In this document: piece after piece, positions 48,799 through 57,914 of the stretch
How the letters are laid out: each line of letters opens with the position of its first letter
Position numbering within the stretch: the first letter of the stretch is position 1
The notes under the pieces: model-generated
Database searches by the model: none
Seen by the model: only the letters and a program-made list of their open reading frames with translations
What the model was told of the DNA's origin: nothing
Source: Pseudomonas thermotolerans DSM 14292
Lineage (GTDB): Bacteria > Pseudomonadota > Gammaproteobacteria > Pseudomonadales > Pseudomonadaceae
Reading direction: 5' to 3'
Assembly: GCF_000364625.1 (NCBI RefSeq)
Contig: NZ_KB822602.1
Span: 124,001-188,000 of the forward strand
DNA: 64,000 nucleotides
Translations under genes and position numbers: made by a program

Positions 48799-50283
48799 AT
48801 GACCACTGTTCGCACCCGCATCGCGCCGTCGCCCACTGGCGATCCGCACGTCGGCACCGCCTATATCGCTTTGTTCAACCTGTGCTTCGCCCGGCAGCAC
48901 GGCGGTCAGTTCATCCTGCGCATCGAGGATACCGACCAGTTGCGCTCGACCCGCGAGTCCGAACAGCAGATCTTCGACGCCCTGCGCTGGCTGGGCATCG
49001 AGTGGGACGAAGGCCCGGACGTCGGCGGCCCGCACGGCCCCTACCGGCAGAGCGAGCGTGGCGAGATCTACAAGAAGTACTCGGACGAGCTGGTCGCCAA
49101 GGGCCACGCCTTCCCCTGCTTCTGTTCCGCCGAGCGCCTGGAGAAGGTGCGTGCCGAGCAGATGGCGCGCAAGGAAACCCCGCGCTACGACGGCCACTGC
49201 CTGCACATCGATCCGGCCGAGGCGCAGCGCCGGATCGCCGCCGGCGAGCCCCACGTGGTGCGCATGAAGGTGCCCAGCGAGGGCATCTGCGAGGTGCCGG
49301 ACATGCTCCGCGGCACCGTGGAGATCCCCTGGGACCGCATGGACATGCAGGTGCTGATGAAGGCCGACGGCCTGCCCACCTACTTCCTGGCCAACGTGGT
49401 GGATGACCACCTGATGGGCATCACCCACGTGCTGCGCGGCGAGGAATGGCTGCCTTCGGCGCCCAAGCTGATCAAACTCTACGAATACTTCGGCTGGGAG
49501 CAGCCCAAGCTCTGCTACATGCCGCTGCTGCGCAACCCGGACAAGAGCAAGCTGTCCAAGCGCAAGAACCCCACCTCGATCACCTTCTACCAGCGCATGG
49601 GCTTCCTCCCGGAGGCCATGCTCAACTACCTGGGGCGCATGGGCTGGTCGATGCCCGACGAGCGCGAGAAGTTCTCCCTGGCCGAGATGATCGAGCACTT
49701 CGACCTGTCGCGGGTCTCCCTGGGTGGGCCGATCTTCGACCTGGAGAAGCTCTCCTGGCTGAACGGCCAGTGGCTGCGCGAGCTGCCCCTGGAGCGCTTC
49801 GCCGAGGAGGTGCAGAAGTGGGCCTTCAACCGCGACTACCTGATGAAAATCGCCCCGCACGTGCAGGGCAGGGTGGAGACCCTCAGCCAGATCGCCCCGC
49901 TTGCCGGCTTCTTCTTCACCGGCGGGGTGCCGCTGGACGCCAGGCTGTTCGAGCACAAGAAGCTGTCGCCCGACCAGGTGCGCCAGGTCCTGCAGCTGAT
50001 CCTCTGGAAGCTGGAGGCTCTGCGCCAGTGGCAGAAGGACAGGATCACCGCCTGCATCCAGGCCGTGGCCGAGCACCTGGGGCTCAAGCTGCGCGATGTG
50101 ATGCCGCTGATCTTCCCGGCGATCACCGGCCAGGCCAGCTCGGTCTCGGTGCTCGACGCCATGGAGATCCTCGGCGCCGACCTGTCGCGCTACCGGCTGC
50201 GCCAGGCCATCGAGCTGCTCGGCGGGGTGTCGAAGAAGGAAAGCAAGGAGTGGGAGAAGCTGCTGGCGGCCATCCCTTCCTGA
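48799..50283 (+). CDS. gltX: Glutamyl-tRNA synthetase
   Basis: 494-residue class Ic aminoacyl-tRNA synthetase that charges tRNA-Glu. The HIGH-like motif is PHVGT (16-20) and the KMSKS-like motif is KLSKR near residue 253. A CxC segment (FCFCSAERL, near 108-116) lies in the zinc-binding insertion of the acceptor-binding domain. The C-terminal anticodon-binding helical domain is complete. The downstream tRNA genes include its own substrate, tRNA-Glu. Confidence 0.97.
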   Translation: MTTVRTRIAPSPTGDPHVGTAYIALFNLCFARQHGGQFILRIEDTDQLRSTRESEQQIFDALRWLGIEWDEGPDVGGPHGPYRQSERGEIYKKYSDELVAKGHAFPCFCSAERLEKVRAEQMARKETPRYDGHCLHIDPAEAQRRIAAGEPHVVRMKVPSEGICEVPDMLRGTVEIPWDRMDMQVLMKADGLPTYFLANVVDDHLMGITHVLRGEEWLPSAPKLIKLYEYFGWEQPKLCYMPLLRNPDKSKLSKRKNPTSITFYQRMGFLPEAMLNYLGRMGWSMPDEREKFSLAEMIEHFDLSRVSLGGPIFDLEKLSWLNGQWLRELPLERFAEEVQKWAFNRDYLMKIAPHVQGRVETLSQIAPLAGFFFTGGVPLDARLFEHKKLSPDQVRQVLQLILWKLEALRQWQKDRITACIQAVAEHLGLKLRDVMPLIFPAITGQASSVSVLDAMEILGADLSRYRLRQAIELLGGVSKKESKEWEKLLAAIPS

Positions 50284-50344
50284 GTCGCCAGGGTAAGTGG
50301 TTGTTCTAACGGTGAATTTTTTTCGCCAAGGCGGAAAAATTCTG

Positions 50345-50373
50345 TTGACAGCCCGGCGGGGCGCCCCTAATAT
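50345..50373 (+). promoter_or_regulatory. Strong sigma-70 promoter of the tRNA cluster
   Basis: TTGACA (50345-50350), a 17-base spacer and TAATAT (50368-50373). The bases after the -10 element (GCGCCCCGTCC) form a GC-rich discriminator, typical of stable-RNA promoters under stringent control. Upstream, GAATTTTTTTCGCC (50314-50327) is nearly complementary to GGCGGAAAAATTC (50330-50342); this may be the end of gltX or an AT-rich UP element. Confidence 0.85.
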
Positions 50374-50391
50374 GCGCCCCGTCCAAGCGAC

Positions 50392-50467
<76 letters not shown>

Positions 50468-50516
50468 AATTTGCCGCCGAACGAATTTCCAGCGCGTTCG
50501 GTCTACCGAAGGATTC

Positions 50517-50592
50517 GTCCCCTTCGTCTAGTGGCCTAGGACACCGCCCTTTCACGGCGGTAACAGGGGTTCGAGTCCCCTAGGGGACGCCA
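50517..50592 (+). tRNA. tRNA-Glu (anticodon TTC), first copy
   Basis: 76 bases with encoded CCA. It begins GTCCCCTTCGTCTAGTGGCC; anticodon loop CTTTCAC gives TTC between CCGCC and GGCGG. T arm GGTTCGAGTCC. Acceptor end GGGGACGCCA. Confidence 0.98.
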
Positions 50593-50636
50593 CTTCAAAG
50601 CAGCATCCGTGCTGCGCGTCGCGAGACGTAAAATCC

Positions 50637-50712
<76 letters not shown>

Positions 50713-50721
50713 AATTCCACA

Positions 50722-50747
50722 CAAGGCCAGCCTCAGCGCTGGCCTTG
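50722..50747 (+). other. Hairpin in the tRNA spacer
   Basis: CAAGGCCAGC (50722-50731) and GCTGGCCTTG (50738-50747) form a perfect ten-base stem between the second tRNA-Ala and second tRNA-Glu. It lacks a T run and may be a processing signal or partial terminator. Confidence 0.6.
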
Positions 50748-50762
50748 TTCGTCGAAGGATCC

Positions 50763-50838
50763 GTCCCCTTCGTCTAGTGGCCTAGGACACCGCCCTTTCA
50801 CGGCGGTAACAGGGGTTCGAGTCCCCTAGGGGACGCCA
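50763..50838 (+). tRNA. tRNA-Glu (anticodon TTC), second copy
   Basis: Identical over 76 bases to the copy at 50517-50592. The bases just before it (GAAGGATCC) also resemble those before the first copy (GAAGGATTC), evidence of tandem duplication of the Ala-Glu unit. Confidence 0.98.
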
Positions 50839-50861
50839 GTTTCTCCCAGTCTGGGAGTCTC

Positions 50862-50899
50862 AAGGGTCATTCCATGGTGAATGACCCTTTTTGTTTTTT
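50862..50899 (+). terminator. Terminator of the tRNA cluster
   Basis: AAGGGTCATTC (50862-50872), loop CATGGT, GAATGACCCTT (50879-50889), then TTT-G-TTTTTT. It lies 23 bases after the last tRNA. A smaller hairpin CTCCCAG/CTGGGAG (about 50843-50857) precedes it. Confidence 0.95.
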
Positions 50900-50996
50900 C
50901 CGCGAAAAAACTCTCCGCCCGCGACACCGGTACGGCTTGGGCTGCGCGTGCCGATCGCGCATCATGGGGCAATTCCTAGCATTGGGGGATGCCGTC

Positions 50997-51677
50997 ATGA
51001 CTGCCACGCTGATCAGCTTTTCCGAGCGCAGTGCCTGCGTGCGGCAGCTTGCCGAGGATCTCGGCCACCAGCTGCGCGAAGTGCTGGCGCGCAAGCCCAG
51101 GGCCGGCCTGCTGCTGCCCGGTGGCAGCAGTCCGCAGGCGCTGCTGCCGCTGCTGCGCCGCCAGGCGCTGGACTGGAGCCGGGTGGACCTGAGTCCCACC
51201 GACGAACGCTGGGTGGAAGCCGAGGACCCGGCCAGCAATTGGCGGCTGCTCAGCCACGGCCTGCCTGAGGTGGCCTGTCTGGACCCGCGCCAAGCCGAGG
51301 ACCCGCAAAGCGCCGCCGAGCATTGGGGGCGCAACCTGGAGGGCTGGCAGCCCTTCGCTGCAGTGCTGCTGGGCATGGGCGAGGACGGTCACATCGCCTC
51401 GCTGTTTCCCGGCATGCCGGGGCTGGCCGCGGCCCTGGACCTGGGGATGCCGCCCCGCGCCCTGCTCGGCTGGGCGCCGGAGGCGCCGCGCCAGCGCCTG
51501 TCGCTCAGCCTGAGCCTGCTCTGCGACTGCGACTGGCTGGGCCTGCTGGCCTTCGGCGCGGTCAAGCGTCGGCTGCTCGAGCAGGCGCTGGCCGACCAGC
51601 CGGACAGCCGAGGACTACCGCTGCATGCGCTGCTGCACCAGGAGGCGCGCCCGGTGCGCCTGTACTGGGCGCCCTGA
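50997..51677 (+). CDS. pgl: 6-phosphogluconolactonase
   Basis: 226 residues of the NagB/Pgl family; hydrolyses 6-phosphogluconolactone to 6-phosphogluconate, the step before the Entner-Doudoroff dehydratase. The signatures GGSSPQALLPLL, LSPTDERWV and LLGMGEDGHIASLFP are clear. The ATG at 50997 follows GGGGGA by seven bases; one at 50964 would add 11 residues. It stands before edd and eda, without the zwf that often precedes it in pseudomonads. Confidence 0.93.
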   Translation: MTATLISFSERSACVRQLAEDLGHQLREVLARKPRAGLLLPGGSSPQALLPLLRRQALDWSRVDLSPTDERWVEAEDPASNWRLLSHGLPEVACLDPRQAEDPQSAAEHWGRNLEGWQPFAAVLLGMGEDGHIASLFPGMPGLAAALDLGMPPRALLGWAPEAPRQRLSLSLSLLCDCDWLGLLAFGAVKRRLLEQALADQPDSRGLPLHALLHQEARPVRLYWAP

Positions 51678-51763
51678 AGCGGCGCGCCAGACGCTGTCGC
51701 TGGGCATGATCCCCGGCCGCTTAACCGTTACACTGCCGGGGTAGAGCCCCATCGGAAGCCGCC

Positions 51764-53584
51764 ATGCCGCATCCCGTCGTCGAACAGGTCACCGCCGCCC
51801 TTGAGCAGCGCTCCGCCACTCGCCGTCAGCGCTACCTGGAGCGTCTGCGCTCCGCCGCTGCGCGCGAGCCACGGGACCGGCTGGGCTGCTCCAACCTGGC
51901 CCATGCGCTGGCGGCCCAGCCGGAGCAGGCGCGGCTGATCATCCGCCAGGGCGGGGCGCCGCACATTGCCATCGTCTCCAGCTACAACGACCTGCTTTCC
52001 GCCCACGCACCGCTGCGCGACTACCCAGAGCGTCTCAAGCGCAGCCTGGCCCAGCAGGGCGCCACCGCGCAGTTCGCCGCCGGGGTGCCGGCCATGTGCG
52101 ACGGCATCACCCAGGGCCAGGCGGGCATGCAGCTGTCGCTGTTCTCTCGCGACCTGATCGCCCAAGCCACGGCCATCGGCCTGACCCACGGGATATTCGA
52201 CGGCGCCCTGTACCTCGGGGTGTGCGACAAGATCGTTCCCGGCCTGCTGATCGGCGCGCTGGCCTTCGGTCATCTGCCGGCGGTGTTCGTCCCGGCCGGG
52301 CCCATGCATTCCGGCCTGCCCAACAAGGACAAGGCCGCCGTGCGCCAGCGCTTCGTGCGCGGCGAGGCCAGCCGCGACGAGCTGCTCGCCGCCGAGCTGG
52401 CCGCCTACCACCAGGACGGCACCTGCACCTTCTACGGCACCGCCAACACCAACCAGCTGCTGATGGAGGTCATGGGCCTGCACGTGCCGGGCAGTGCCTT
52501 CGTCCATCCCCACACCCCACTGCGCGATGCCATGACCGACGAGGCCGCGCGCCTGGTGGCGCGCAACAGCCGCCAGGGCGAGCGCTACCTGCCGCTCGGC
52601 GAGCAGGTCGACGCGCGGGTGCTGGTCAACGCCGTGGTGGCCCTGCTGGCCAGTGGCGGCTCCACCAACCACAGCCTGCACCTGCCCGCCATCGCCCGCG
52701 CCGCCGGCTACGAGCTGACCTGGGAGGACTTCGCCGCGCTGTCGAAGGTGGTGCCGCTGCTGGCGCGGGTCTACCCCAACGGTGCGGCGGACGTGAACCA
52801 GTTCCAGGCCGCCGGCGGGCCGGCCTGGATCATCCGCGAGCTGCTCGGCGCCGACCTGCTGCATGCCGAGGTGCCCACGGTGGCCGGCGTGGGGCTGGCC
52901 GCCTACGCCCGCGAGCCCTGGCTGGACGCTGGTCGGCTGGCCTGGCGCGAGCTGCCGGCGCAGAGTTCGGCGCCGGACATCGTGCGGCCCGCCGCGCAGC
53001 CGTTCGCGGAGGAGGGTGGCCTGGTGCTGCTCTCGGGCAACCTGGGCCGCGCCATCCTCAAGACCTCGGCGGTGGACCCGGCGCACTGGTGGGTGCGGGC
53101 CCCGGCCCGGGTGTTCGACAGCGAGGCGGCGGTCCAGGCCGCCTATGCGGCCGGCGCGCTGCGCGGCGACCTGGTCCTGGTGGTGCGCTTCCAGGGCCCG
53201 CGGGCCAACGGCATGCCCGAGCTGCACAGGCTGATGCCGCTGCTGGCCAACCTGCAGCAGGCTGGCCAGCAGGTGGCGTTGGTCACCGACGGGCGACTGT
53301 CCGGCGCCTCCGGGCAGGTCCCGGCGGCCTTGCACCTGACGCCGGAGGCGGCCGCCGGTGGGCCGCTGGCTCGGGTGCGTGACGGCGACTGGATCGAGCT
53401 GGATGCCCGCCGGGGCGTGCTGCGCCTGGAGGTGGACGAGGCCGCGCTAGACGCCCGCGAGGCAGCGGCCGCCCCGGCCGGGTTGGCGGAGGGCTTCGGA
53501 TTGGAATTGTTCGCGGCGCAGCGCCAGCTGGTCGGTCCGGCCGACCAGGGCGCTTCGACGCTGTCATGGGATTGCGTGGAGTGA
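51764..53584 (+). CDS. edd: 6-phosphogluconate dehydratase
   Basis: 606-residue 4Fe-4S enzyme of the IlvD/Edd family that converts 6-phosphogluconate to KDPG. Cluster cysteines are in GVPAMCDGIT, LYLGVCDK and DGTCTFYGTANTNQ. The C-terminal RLSGASGQVPAALHLTPEA and the closing FAAQRQLVGPADQGAS distinguish Edd from dihydroxy-acid dehydratase. GGAAGCC precedes the ATG. It lies 86 bases after pgl and seven before eda. Confidence 0.96.
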   Translation: MPHPVVEQVTAALEQRSATRRQRYLERLRSAAAREPRDRLGCSNLAHALAAQPEQARLIIRQGGAPHIAIVSSYNDLLSAHAPLRDYPERLKRSLAQQGATAQFAAGVPAMCDGITQGQAGMQLSLFSRDLIAQATAIGLTHGIFDGALYLGVCDKIVPGLLIGALAFGHLPAVFVPAGPMHSGLPNKDKAAVRQRFVRGEASRDELLAAELAAYHQDGTCTFYGTANTNQLLMEVMGLHVPGSAFVHPHTPLRDAMTDEAARLVARNSRQGERYLPLGEQVDARVLVNAVVALLASGGSTNHSLHLPAIARAAGYELTWEDFAALSKVVPLLARVYPNGAADVNQFQAAGGPAWIIRELLGADLLHAEVPTVAGVGLAAYAREPWLDAGRLAWRELPAQSSAPDIVRPAAQPFAEEGGLVLLSGNLGRAILKTSAVDPAHWWVRAPARVFDSEAAVQAAYAAGALRGDLVLVVRFQGPRANGMPELHRLMPLLANLQQAGQQVALVTDGRLSGASGQVPAALHLTPEAAAGGPLARVRDGDWIELDARRGVLRLEVDEAALDAREAAAAPAGLAEGFGLELFAAQRQLVGPADQGASTLSWDCVE

Positions 53585-53591
53585 GAAGAGC

Positions 53592-54242
53592 ATGACCCTG
53601 AGGATGGACGAGGTGTTGCAACAGGCACGCCCGGTGCTGCCGGTGCTGGTGATCGAGGAGCCCGGCCTGGCCATCGACGTGGCCCGCGCGCTGCATGCCG
53701 GCGGCGTGCGCGTACTGGAAGTGACCCTGCGCACCCCGCGCGCCCTGGATGCCCTGGCGGCGATCCGCGCCGAGCTGCCGGAGCTGCTGGTCGGCGCCGG
53801 CACCCTGATCCACCCCGAGCAGTTCCTCGAGGTCCGCGAGGCCGGCGCGCAGTTCGCCGTGAGTCCCGGCTTCACCGAGCGCCTCGGCGCCGCCGCGGAG
53901 GATTCCGGGCTGCCCTACCTGCCCGGGGTGATGACCCCCTCCGAGGTGCTGCTCGCCCTGGAGTACGGCTATCGCTCGCTGAAGCTGTTCCCCGCCAACG
54001 GCAATGCCAGCGTGAAGATGCTCAAGAGCCTCAAGGGGCCCTTCACCGGCATCCGCTTCTGTCCGACCGGCGGTATCACTCCGGACAACCTGTTGAGCTT
54101 CCTGCGCCTGCCCAACGTCGCCTGCGTCGGCGGCACCTGGGTGGCGCCGGCCAACCTGATCCGCGCCCGCGCCTGGGACCAGATCACCCAATTGGCCAGC
54201 GAGGCCTTCGAGCTGGCCAGCAGCCTGGAGCATCACCCATGA
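53592..54242 (+). CDS. eda: KDPG aldolase
   Basis: 216 residues; cleaves 2-keto-3-deoxy-6-phosphogluconate to pyruvate and glyceraldehyde 3-phosphate. The Schiff-base lysine is in SLKLFPAN, the phosphate site in CPTGGI, and the general base glutamate in RVLEVTLRTP. It begins seven bases after edd and overlaps the next start by four bases. In pseudomonads eda more often sits after zwf-pgl. Confidence 0.95.
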   Translation: MTLRMDEVLQQARPVLPVLVIEEPGLAIDVARALHAGGVRVLEVTLRTPRALDALAAIRAELPELLVGAGTLIHPEQFLEVREAGAQFAVSPGFTERLGAAAEDSGLPYLPGVMTPSEVLLALEYGYRSLKLFPANGNASVKMLKSLKGPFTGIRFCPTGGITPDNLLSFLRLPNVACVGGTWVAPANLIRARAWDQITQLASEAFELASSLEHHP

Positions 54243-54682
54243 ACTGGGACCTGCCCGAGCCCTTCACCATCGACCTCAGGGTGAGCGCCGAGGACATCGA
54301 CGGCCTCGGCCATGCCAACAACGCCGCCTACGTCACCTGGATGGAACGCTGCGCCTGGCGCCACTCGCAGAGCCTGGGTCTGGACCTGGCCGAATACCGT
54401 CGCCTGGACCGTGCCATGGCGGTGGTCCGCCACGAGATCGATTACCTGGCCAGCGCCTACGAGGACGACGAGCTGCAGATCGGCACGTGGATCGTCGAGT
54501 CCGATCAGCGCCTGAAGATGACCCGGCGCTTCCAGCTGATCCGCCCGGCCGACGCCACCACCCTGCTGCGTGCGCAGACCACCTTCGTGTGCATCGAGCT
54601 GTCCAGCGGGCGGCCGAAGCGCATGCCGGCGGAGTTCATCGAGGGCTACGGCGCGGCCCTGCGCCAGCCGCCGGCCGATTGA
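54239..54682 (+). CDS. 4HBT-type acyl-CoA thioesterase
   Basis: 147-residue hotdog protein of the 4-hydroxybenzoyl-CoA thioesterase/YbgC group. DIDGLGHANNAAYVTWMERCAWRH is the family helix with the catalytic-type Asp/His-Asn segment. It starts within the eda stop (ATGA), so it is translated from the same message as eda, although no metabolic link is known. The substrate is open. Confidence 0.88.
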   Translation: MNWDLPEPFTIDLRVSAEDIDGLGHANNAAYVTWMERCAWRHSQSLGLDLAEYRRLDRAMAVVRHEIDYLASAYEDDELQIGTWIVESDQRLKMTRRFQLIRPADATTLLRAQTTFVCIELSSGRPKRMPAEFIEGYGAALRQPPAD

Positions 54683-54762
54683 GCCGCCCTGCGCCGGGAG
54701 CCTACAAAGGCGGCGATCCGGCCGCTACAATCGCCGCCCCGCAATTTGCCGAGCCGTAGTCC

Positions 54763-55731
54763 ATGCAAATCGCCCTGGCGCCGATGGAAGGCCTGGTCGA
54801 CGAAATCCTCCGCGACGTCCTGACCCGTATTGGCGGCATCGACTGGTGCGTCACCGAATTCATCCGGGTCTGCAACCGCCTGCTGCCCGAGGCCACCTAC
54901 CGCAAGCTGGCCCCCGAGCTGTTCGCTGGCGCGCAGACCGACGCCGGTACGCCCCTGCGCGTGCAGTTCCTCGGCTCCGACCCGGTGTGCCTGGGCGACA
55001 ACGCGGCCTTCGCCGCCAGCCTGGGTGCGCCGGTGATCGACCTCAACTTCGGCTGCCCGGCCAAGACGGTGAACAAGTCCCGCGGCGGGGCCATCCTGCT
55101 GCGTGAGCCCGAGCTGCTCCACGCCATCGTTCGCGAGGTGCGCCGCAGCGTGCCGGCCGGGATCCCGGTGACCGCCAAGATGCGCCTTGGCTACGACCAC
55201 AAGGACGGTGCCCTGGACTGCGCCCGCGCCCTGGCCGAGGGCGGCGCCGCGCAGATCGTGGTGCACGCGCGCACCAAGACCGAGGGCTACAAGCCGCCGG
55301 CGCACTGGGAATGGGTGGCGCGCATCCAGGAGGTGGTCGGCGTGCCGGTGTTCGCCAACGGTGAGATCTGGAGCCTGGAGGACTGGCAGCGTTGCCGGGA
55401 GGTGAGCGGGGTGGACGACGTGATGCTCGGCCGCGGCCTGGTGGCGCGTCCGGACCTGGCCCGGCAGATTGCCGCGGCGCGTGCCGGCGAAGCCGTGACG
55501 GCGCTGGGCTGGGCGGAGCTGCTGCCGCATCTGCGCGACTTCTGGCTGCAGGTGCGCCGCAAGGTGCCGCCGCGCCACGCGCCAGGGCGCATGAAGCAGT
55601 GGTTGGCGCTGCTGACCCGCAGCTATCCAGAGGCGGTGCGCATGTTCGACACCATCCGCCGGGAGAACGACAGCGAGCGGATCGACGCTCTGCTGGGCCT
55701 GCGCTGCGTCGAGGCGGCGGAAGTGGCCTGA
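54763..55731 (+). CDS. dusC: tRNA-dihydrouridine(16) synthase DusC
   Basis: 322-residue FMN enzyme that reduces U16 of tRNA. The start [15 protein letters not shown] is typical of DusC, the active-site cysteine is in [15 protein letters not shown], the FMN-phosphate loop in VDDVMLGRG. The C-terminal helical domain recognises tRNA. It stands 80 bases after the thioesterase gene. Confidence 0.94.
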   Translation: MQIALAPMEGLVDEILRDVLTRIGGIDWCVTEFIRVCNRLLPEATYRKLAPELFAGAQTDAGTPLRVQFLGSDPVCLGDNAAFAASLGAPVIDLNFGCPAKTVNKSRGGAILLREPELLHAIVREVRRSVPAGIPVTAKMRLGYDHKDGALDCARALAEGGAAQIVVHARTKTEGYKPPAHWEWVARIQEVVGVPVFANGEIWSLEDWQRCREVSGVDDVMLGRGLVARPDLARQIAAARAGEAVTALGWAELLPHLRDFWLQVRRKVPPRHAPGRMKQWLALLTRSYPEAVRMFDTIRRENDSERIDALLGLRCVEAAEVA

Positions 55732-55871
55732 TCCCGGCACGCCGGGCGGGGCAGGGCGGCTTGCCGAGGCGCCAGGCCTTGACGTTTTTTTTACAGACTC
55801 GAGGGGAGAATGCCGGCCTCTGACCGGACACTTCCGGCCTGTCTGTGAATCGCAATGGATTTCCCCGCTTC

Positions 55872-57914
55872 ATGACCTCCTGCGACAAGAGTTCCCTCCG
55901 GCCTGCCGCCGTCACCTTGCCTCACCACCTCGGCTTCACCGTCCTCTCCGGCCTGATCCTGCTGCTGCTCTGCACCCTGCTGCGCGCGGCCCTGCTGGTC
56001 TACAACCGCGAGCTGATCGGCGACAGCCCCGCGGCGGTGTTCGCCGAAGCCTTCTTCAATGGCCTGCGCTTCGATCTGCGCCTGGTGGTGTTCGTCTGCG
56101 CGCCGCTGCTTTTGGCACTGCTCAGCCACCGCGCCATGGCCGCCCGGCGCCTGCAGCGCCTCTGGCTGACCGGCTGCGGCAGCCTGATCCTGCTGCTCGG
56201 CGTCACCGAACTGGACTTCTACCGGGAGTTCCATCAGCGCCTGAACAGCCTGGTGTTCCAGTATCTGCAGGAGGACCTGGGCACGGTGTCCAGTATGCTC
56301 TGGCACGGTTTCCCGGTGGTCCGCTACCTGCTGGCTTGGGCGCTGGCCACCTGGCTGCTGTACTGGCTGTTCGGGTGCCTCGACCGCGCCACCCGCAGCG
56401 CCGCCGGTACGCATTCGGGCGTGTCCTGGTATCTGCGCGGCACGGTGTTCGTGCTCTGCCTGCTGGTGGCGGTGGTCGCCGCCCGCGGCCATCTGCGCCA
56501 GGGCCCGCCGCTGCGCTGGGGCGATGCCTACACCACGGAGTCCATGTTCGCCAACCACCTCGGCCTGAACGGCGTGTTGACCCTGGCCGACGCCGCCAGG
56601 CACAGCTTCTCGGCGCACCGCGACAATGCGTGGCAGGCGACCCTGCCGGCCAAGCAGGCGGTAGCACTAACCCGCGAGATGCTGCTCACCCCACACGACA
56701 GCCTGGTGGACGCCGAGCGCGCCGCCGTGCGCCGCGACTTCAGGCCGCCGGCGGCGAATACCCTGCCGGTGCGCAACGTGGTGGTGATCCTCATGGAAAG
56801 CTTCGCCGGCCACGCGGTGGGGGCGCTGGGCAGCAGGGTCAGGGGCATCACCCCGAACTTCGACCGTCTGGCTGAGGAGGGACTGCTGTTCGAGCGCTTC
56901 TTCTCCAACGGCACCCACACCCACCAGGGGATGTTCGCCACCATGGCCTGCTTCCCCAACCTGCCGGGCTTCGAGTACCTGATGCGCATGCCCGAGGGCG
57001 CCCACCTGTTTTCCGGCCTGCCGCAGCAGCTGAGCGCCCGCGGCTATGCCGACCTGTACGTCTACAACGGCAACTTCCAGTGGGACAACCAGTCCGGGTT
57101 CTTCAGCAACCAGGGCATGACCCGCTTCATTGGCCGCGAGGACTTCGTCGACCCGGTGTTCATGGATCCCACCTGGGGTGTCTCCGATCAGGACATGTTC
57201 GACCGCGCCGCCGAGGAACTGGCCCGGTTGCCCGCCGGCCGGCCGTTCTACGCGCTCCTGCAGACCCTCTCCAACCACACGCCCTACGCGCTGCCGGAGA
57301 ACCTGCCGGTGGAACCGGTCACCGACCAGGGCAGCCTGAACGAGCACCTGACCGCCATGCGCTACGCCGACTGGGCGCTGGGTCGTTTCTTCGAGCAGGT
57401 GAAGCAGGCACCGTACTACAAGGACACCCTGTTCGTGCTGGTGGGCGACCACGGCTTCGGCAACCGCATGCAGATCACCGAGATGGACCTGTCGCGCTTC
57501 CATGTGCCGCTGCTGCTGATCGGGCCGGGCGTGCAGGAGAAGTTCGGCCGGCGCAGCCGGACGGTGGGCACCCAGGTCGACGTGGTGCCCACCATCATGG
57601 GCCGCTTGGGCGCCACCAGCCGCCATCAGTGCTGGGGCCGCGATCTGCTCAACCTGCCGGAAGGCGATCCCGGCATCGGGGTGATCAAGCCGTCCGGCAG
57701 CGACCAGACGGTGGCCATCGTCCGTGGCGGGCACATCCTGGTGCAGCCCAAGGACTTCGCGCCCAGCCTGTACCGCTACCGTTTAGGCGCACGGGCCGGC
57801 GCCGAGCGCGAGGCAGCGGTGGATGCGCAGCTTGCTCGCTACCTGGAAGCCTTCCTGCAGACCGCCACCGACAGCCTGCGCCGCAATACCGCCGGGGTCG
57901 TCGACCCGCGCTAG
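55872..57914 (+). CDS. LTA-synthase-like membrane enzyme (sulfatase fold)
   Basis: 680 residues. Five transmembrane helices (to about residue 210) are followed by an extracytoplasmic alkaline-phosphatase/sulfatase domain. The metal residues are in VVILMESFAG and VGDHGFGN, and the likely nucleophile threonine in NGTHTHQGMFATM. In Gram-negatives such proteins transfer phosphoglycerol or phosphoethanolamine groups to envelope glycans (OpgB-like) rather than make lipoteichoic acid. The acceptor is not known. An in-frame GTG at 55845 would add nine residues. Its end overlaps the convergent AraC gene by four bases. Confidence 0.88.
   Translation: MTSCDKSSLRPAAVTLPHHLGFTVLSGLILLLLCTLLRAALLVYNRELIGDSPAAVFAEAFFNGLRFDLRLVVFVCAPLLLALLSHRAMAARRLQRLWLTGCGSLILLLGVTELDFYREFHQRLNSLVFQYLQEDLGTVSSMLWHGFPVVRYLLAWALATWLLYWLFGCLDRATRSAAGTHSGVSWYLRGTVFVLCLLVAVVAARGHLRQGPPLRWGDAYTTESMFANHLGLNGVLTLADAARHSFSAHRDNAWQATLPAKQAVALTREMLLTPHDSLVDAERAAVRRDFRPPAANTLPVRNVVVILMESFAGHAVGALGSRVRGITPNFDRLAEEGLLFERFFSNGTHTHQGMFATMACFPNLPGFEYLMRMPEGAHLFSGLPQQLSARGYADLYVYNGNFQWDNQSGFFSNQGMTRFIGREDFVDPVFMDPTWGVSDQDMFDRAAEELARLPAGRPFYALLQTLSNHTPYALPENLPVEPVTDQGSLNEHLTAMRYADWALGRFFEQVKQAPYYKDTLFVLVGDHGFGNRMQITEMDLSRFHVPLLLIGPGVQEKFGRRSRTVGTQVDVVPTIMGRLGATSRHQCWGRDLLNLPEGDPGIGVIKPSGSDQTVAIVRGGHILVQPKDFAPSLYRYRLGARAGAEREAAVDAQLARYLEAFLQTATDSLRRNTAGVVDPR

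Noticed and set aside
50874..50996. Upstream extension of pgl
   Set aside because: The frame begins inside the tRNA cluster terminator, so transcription and translation from there are unlikely.
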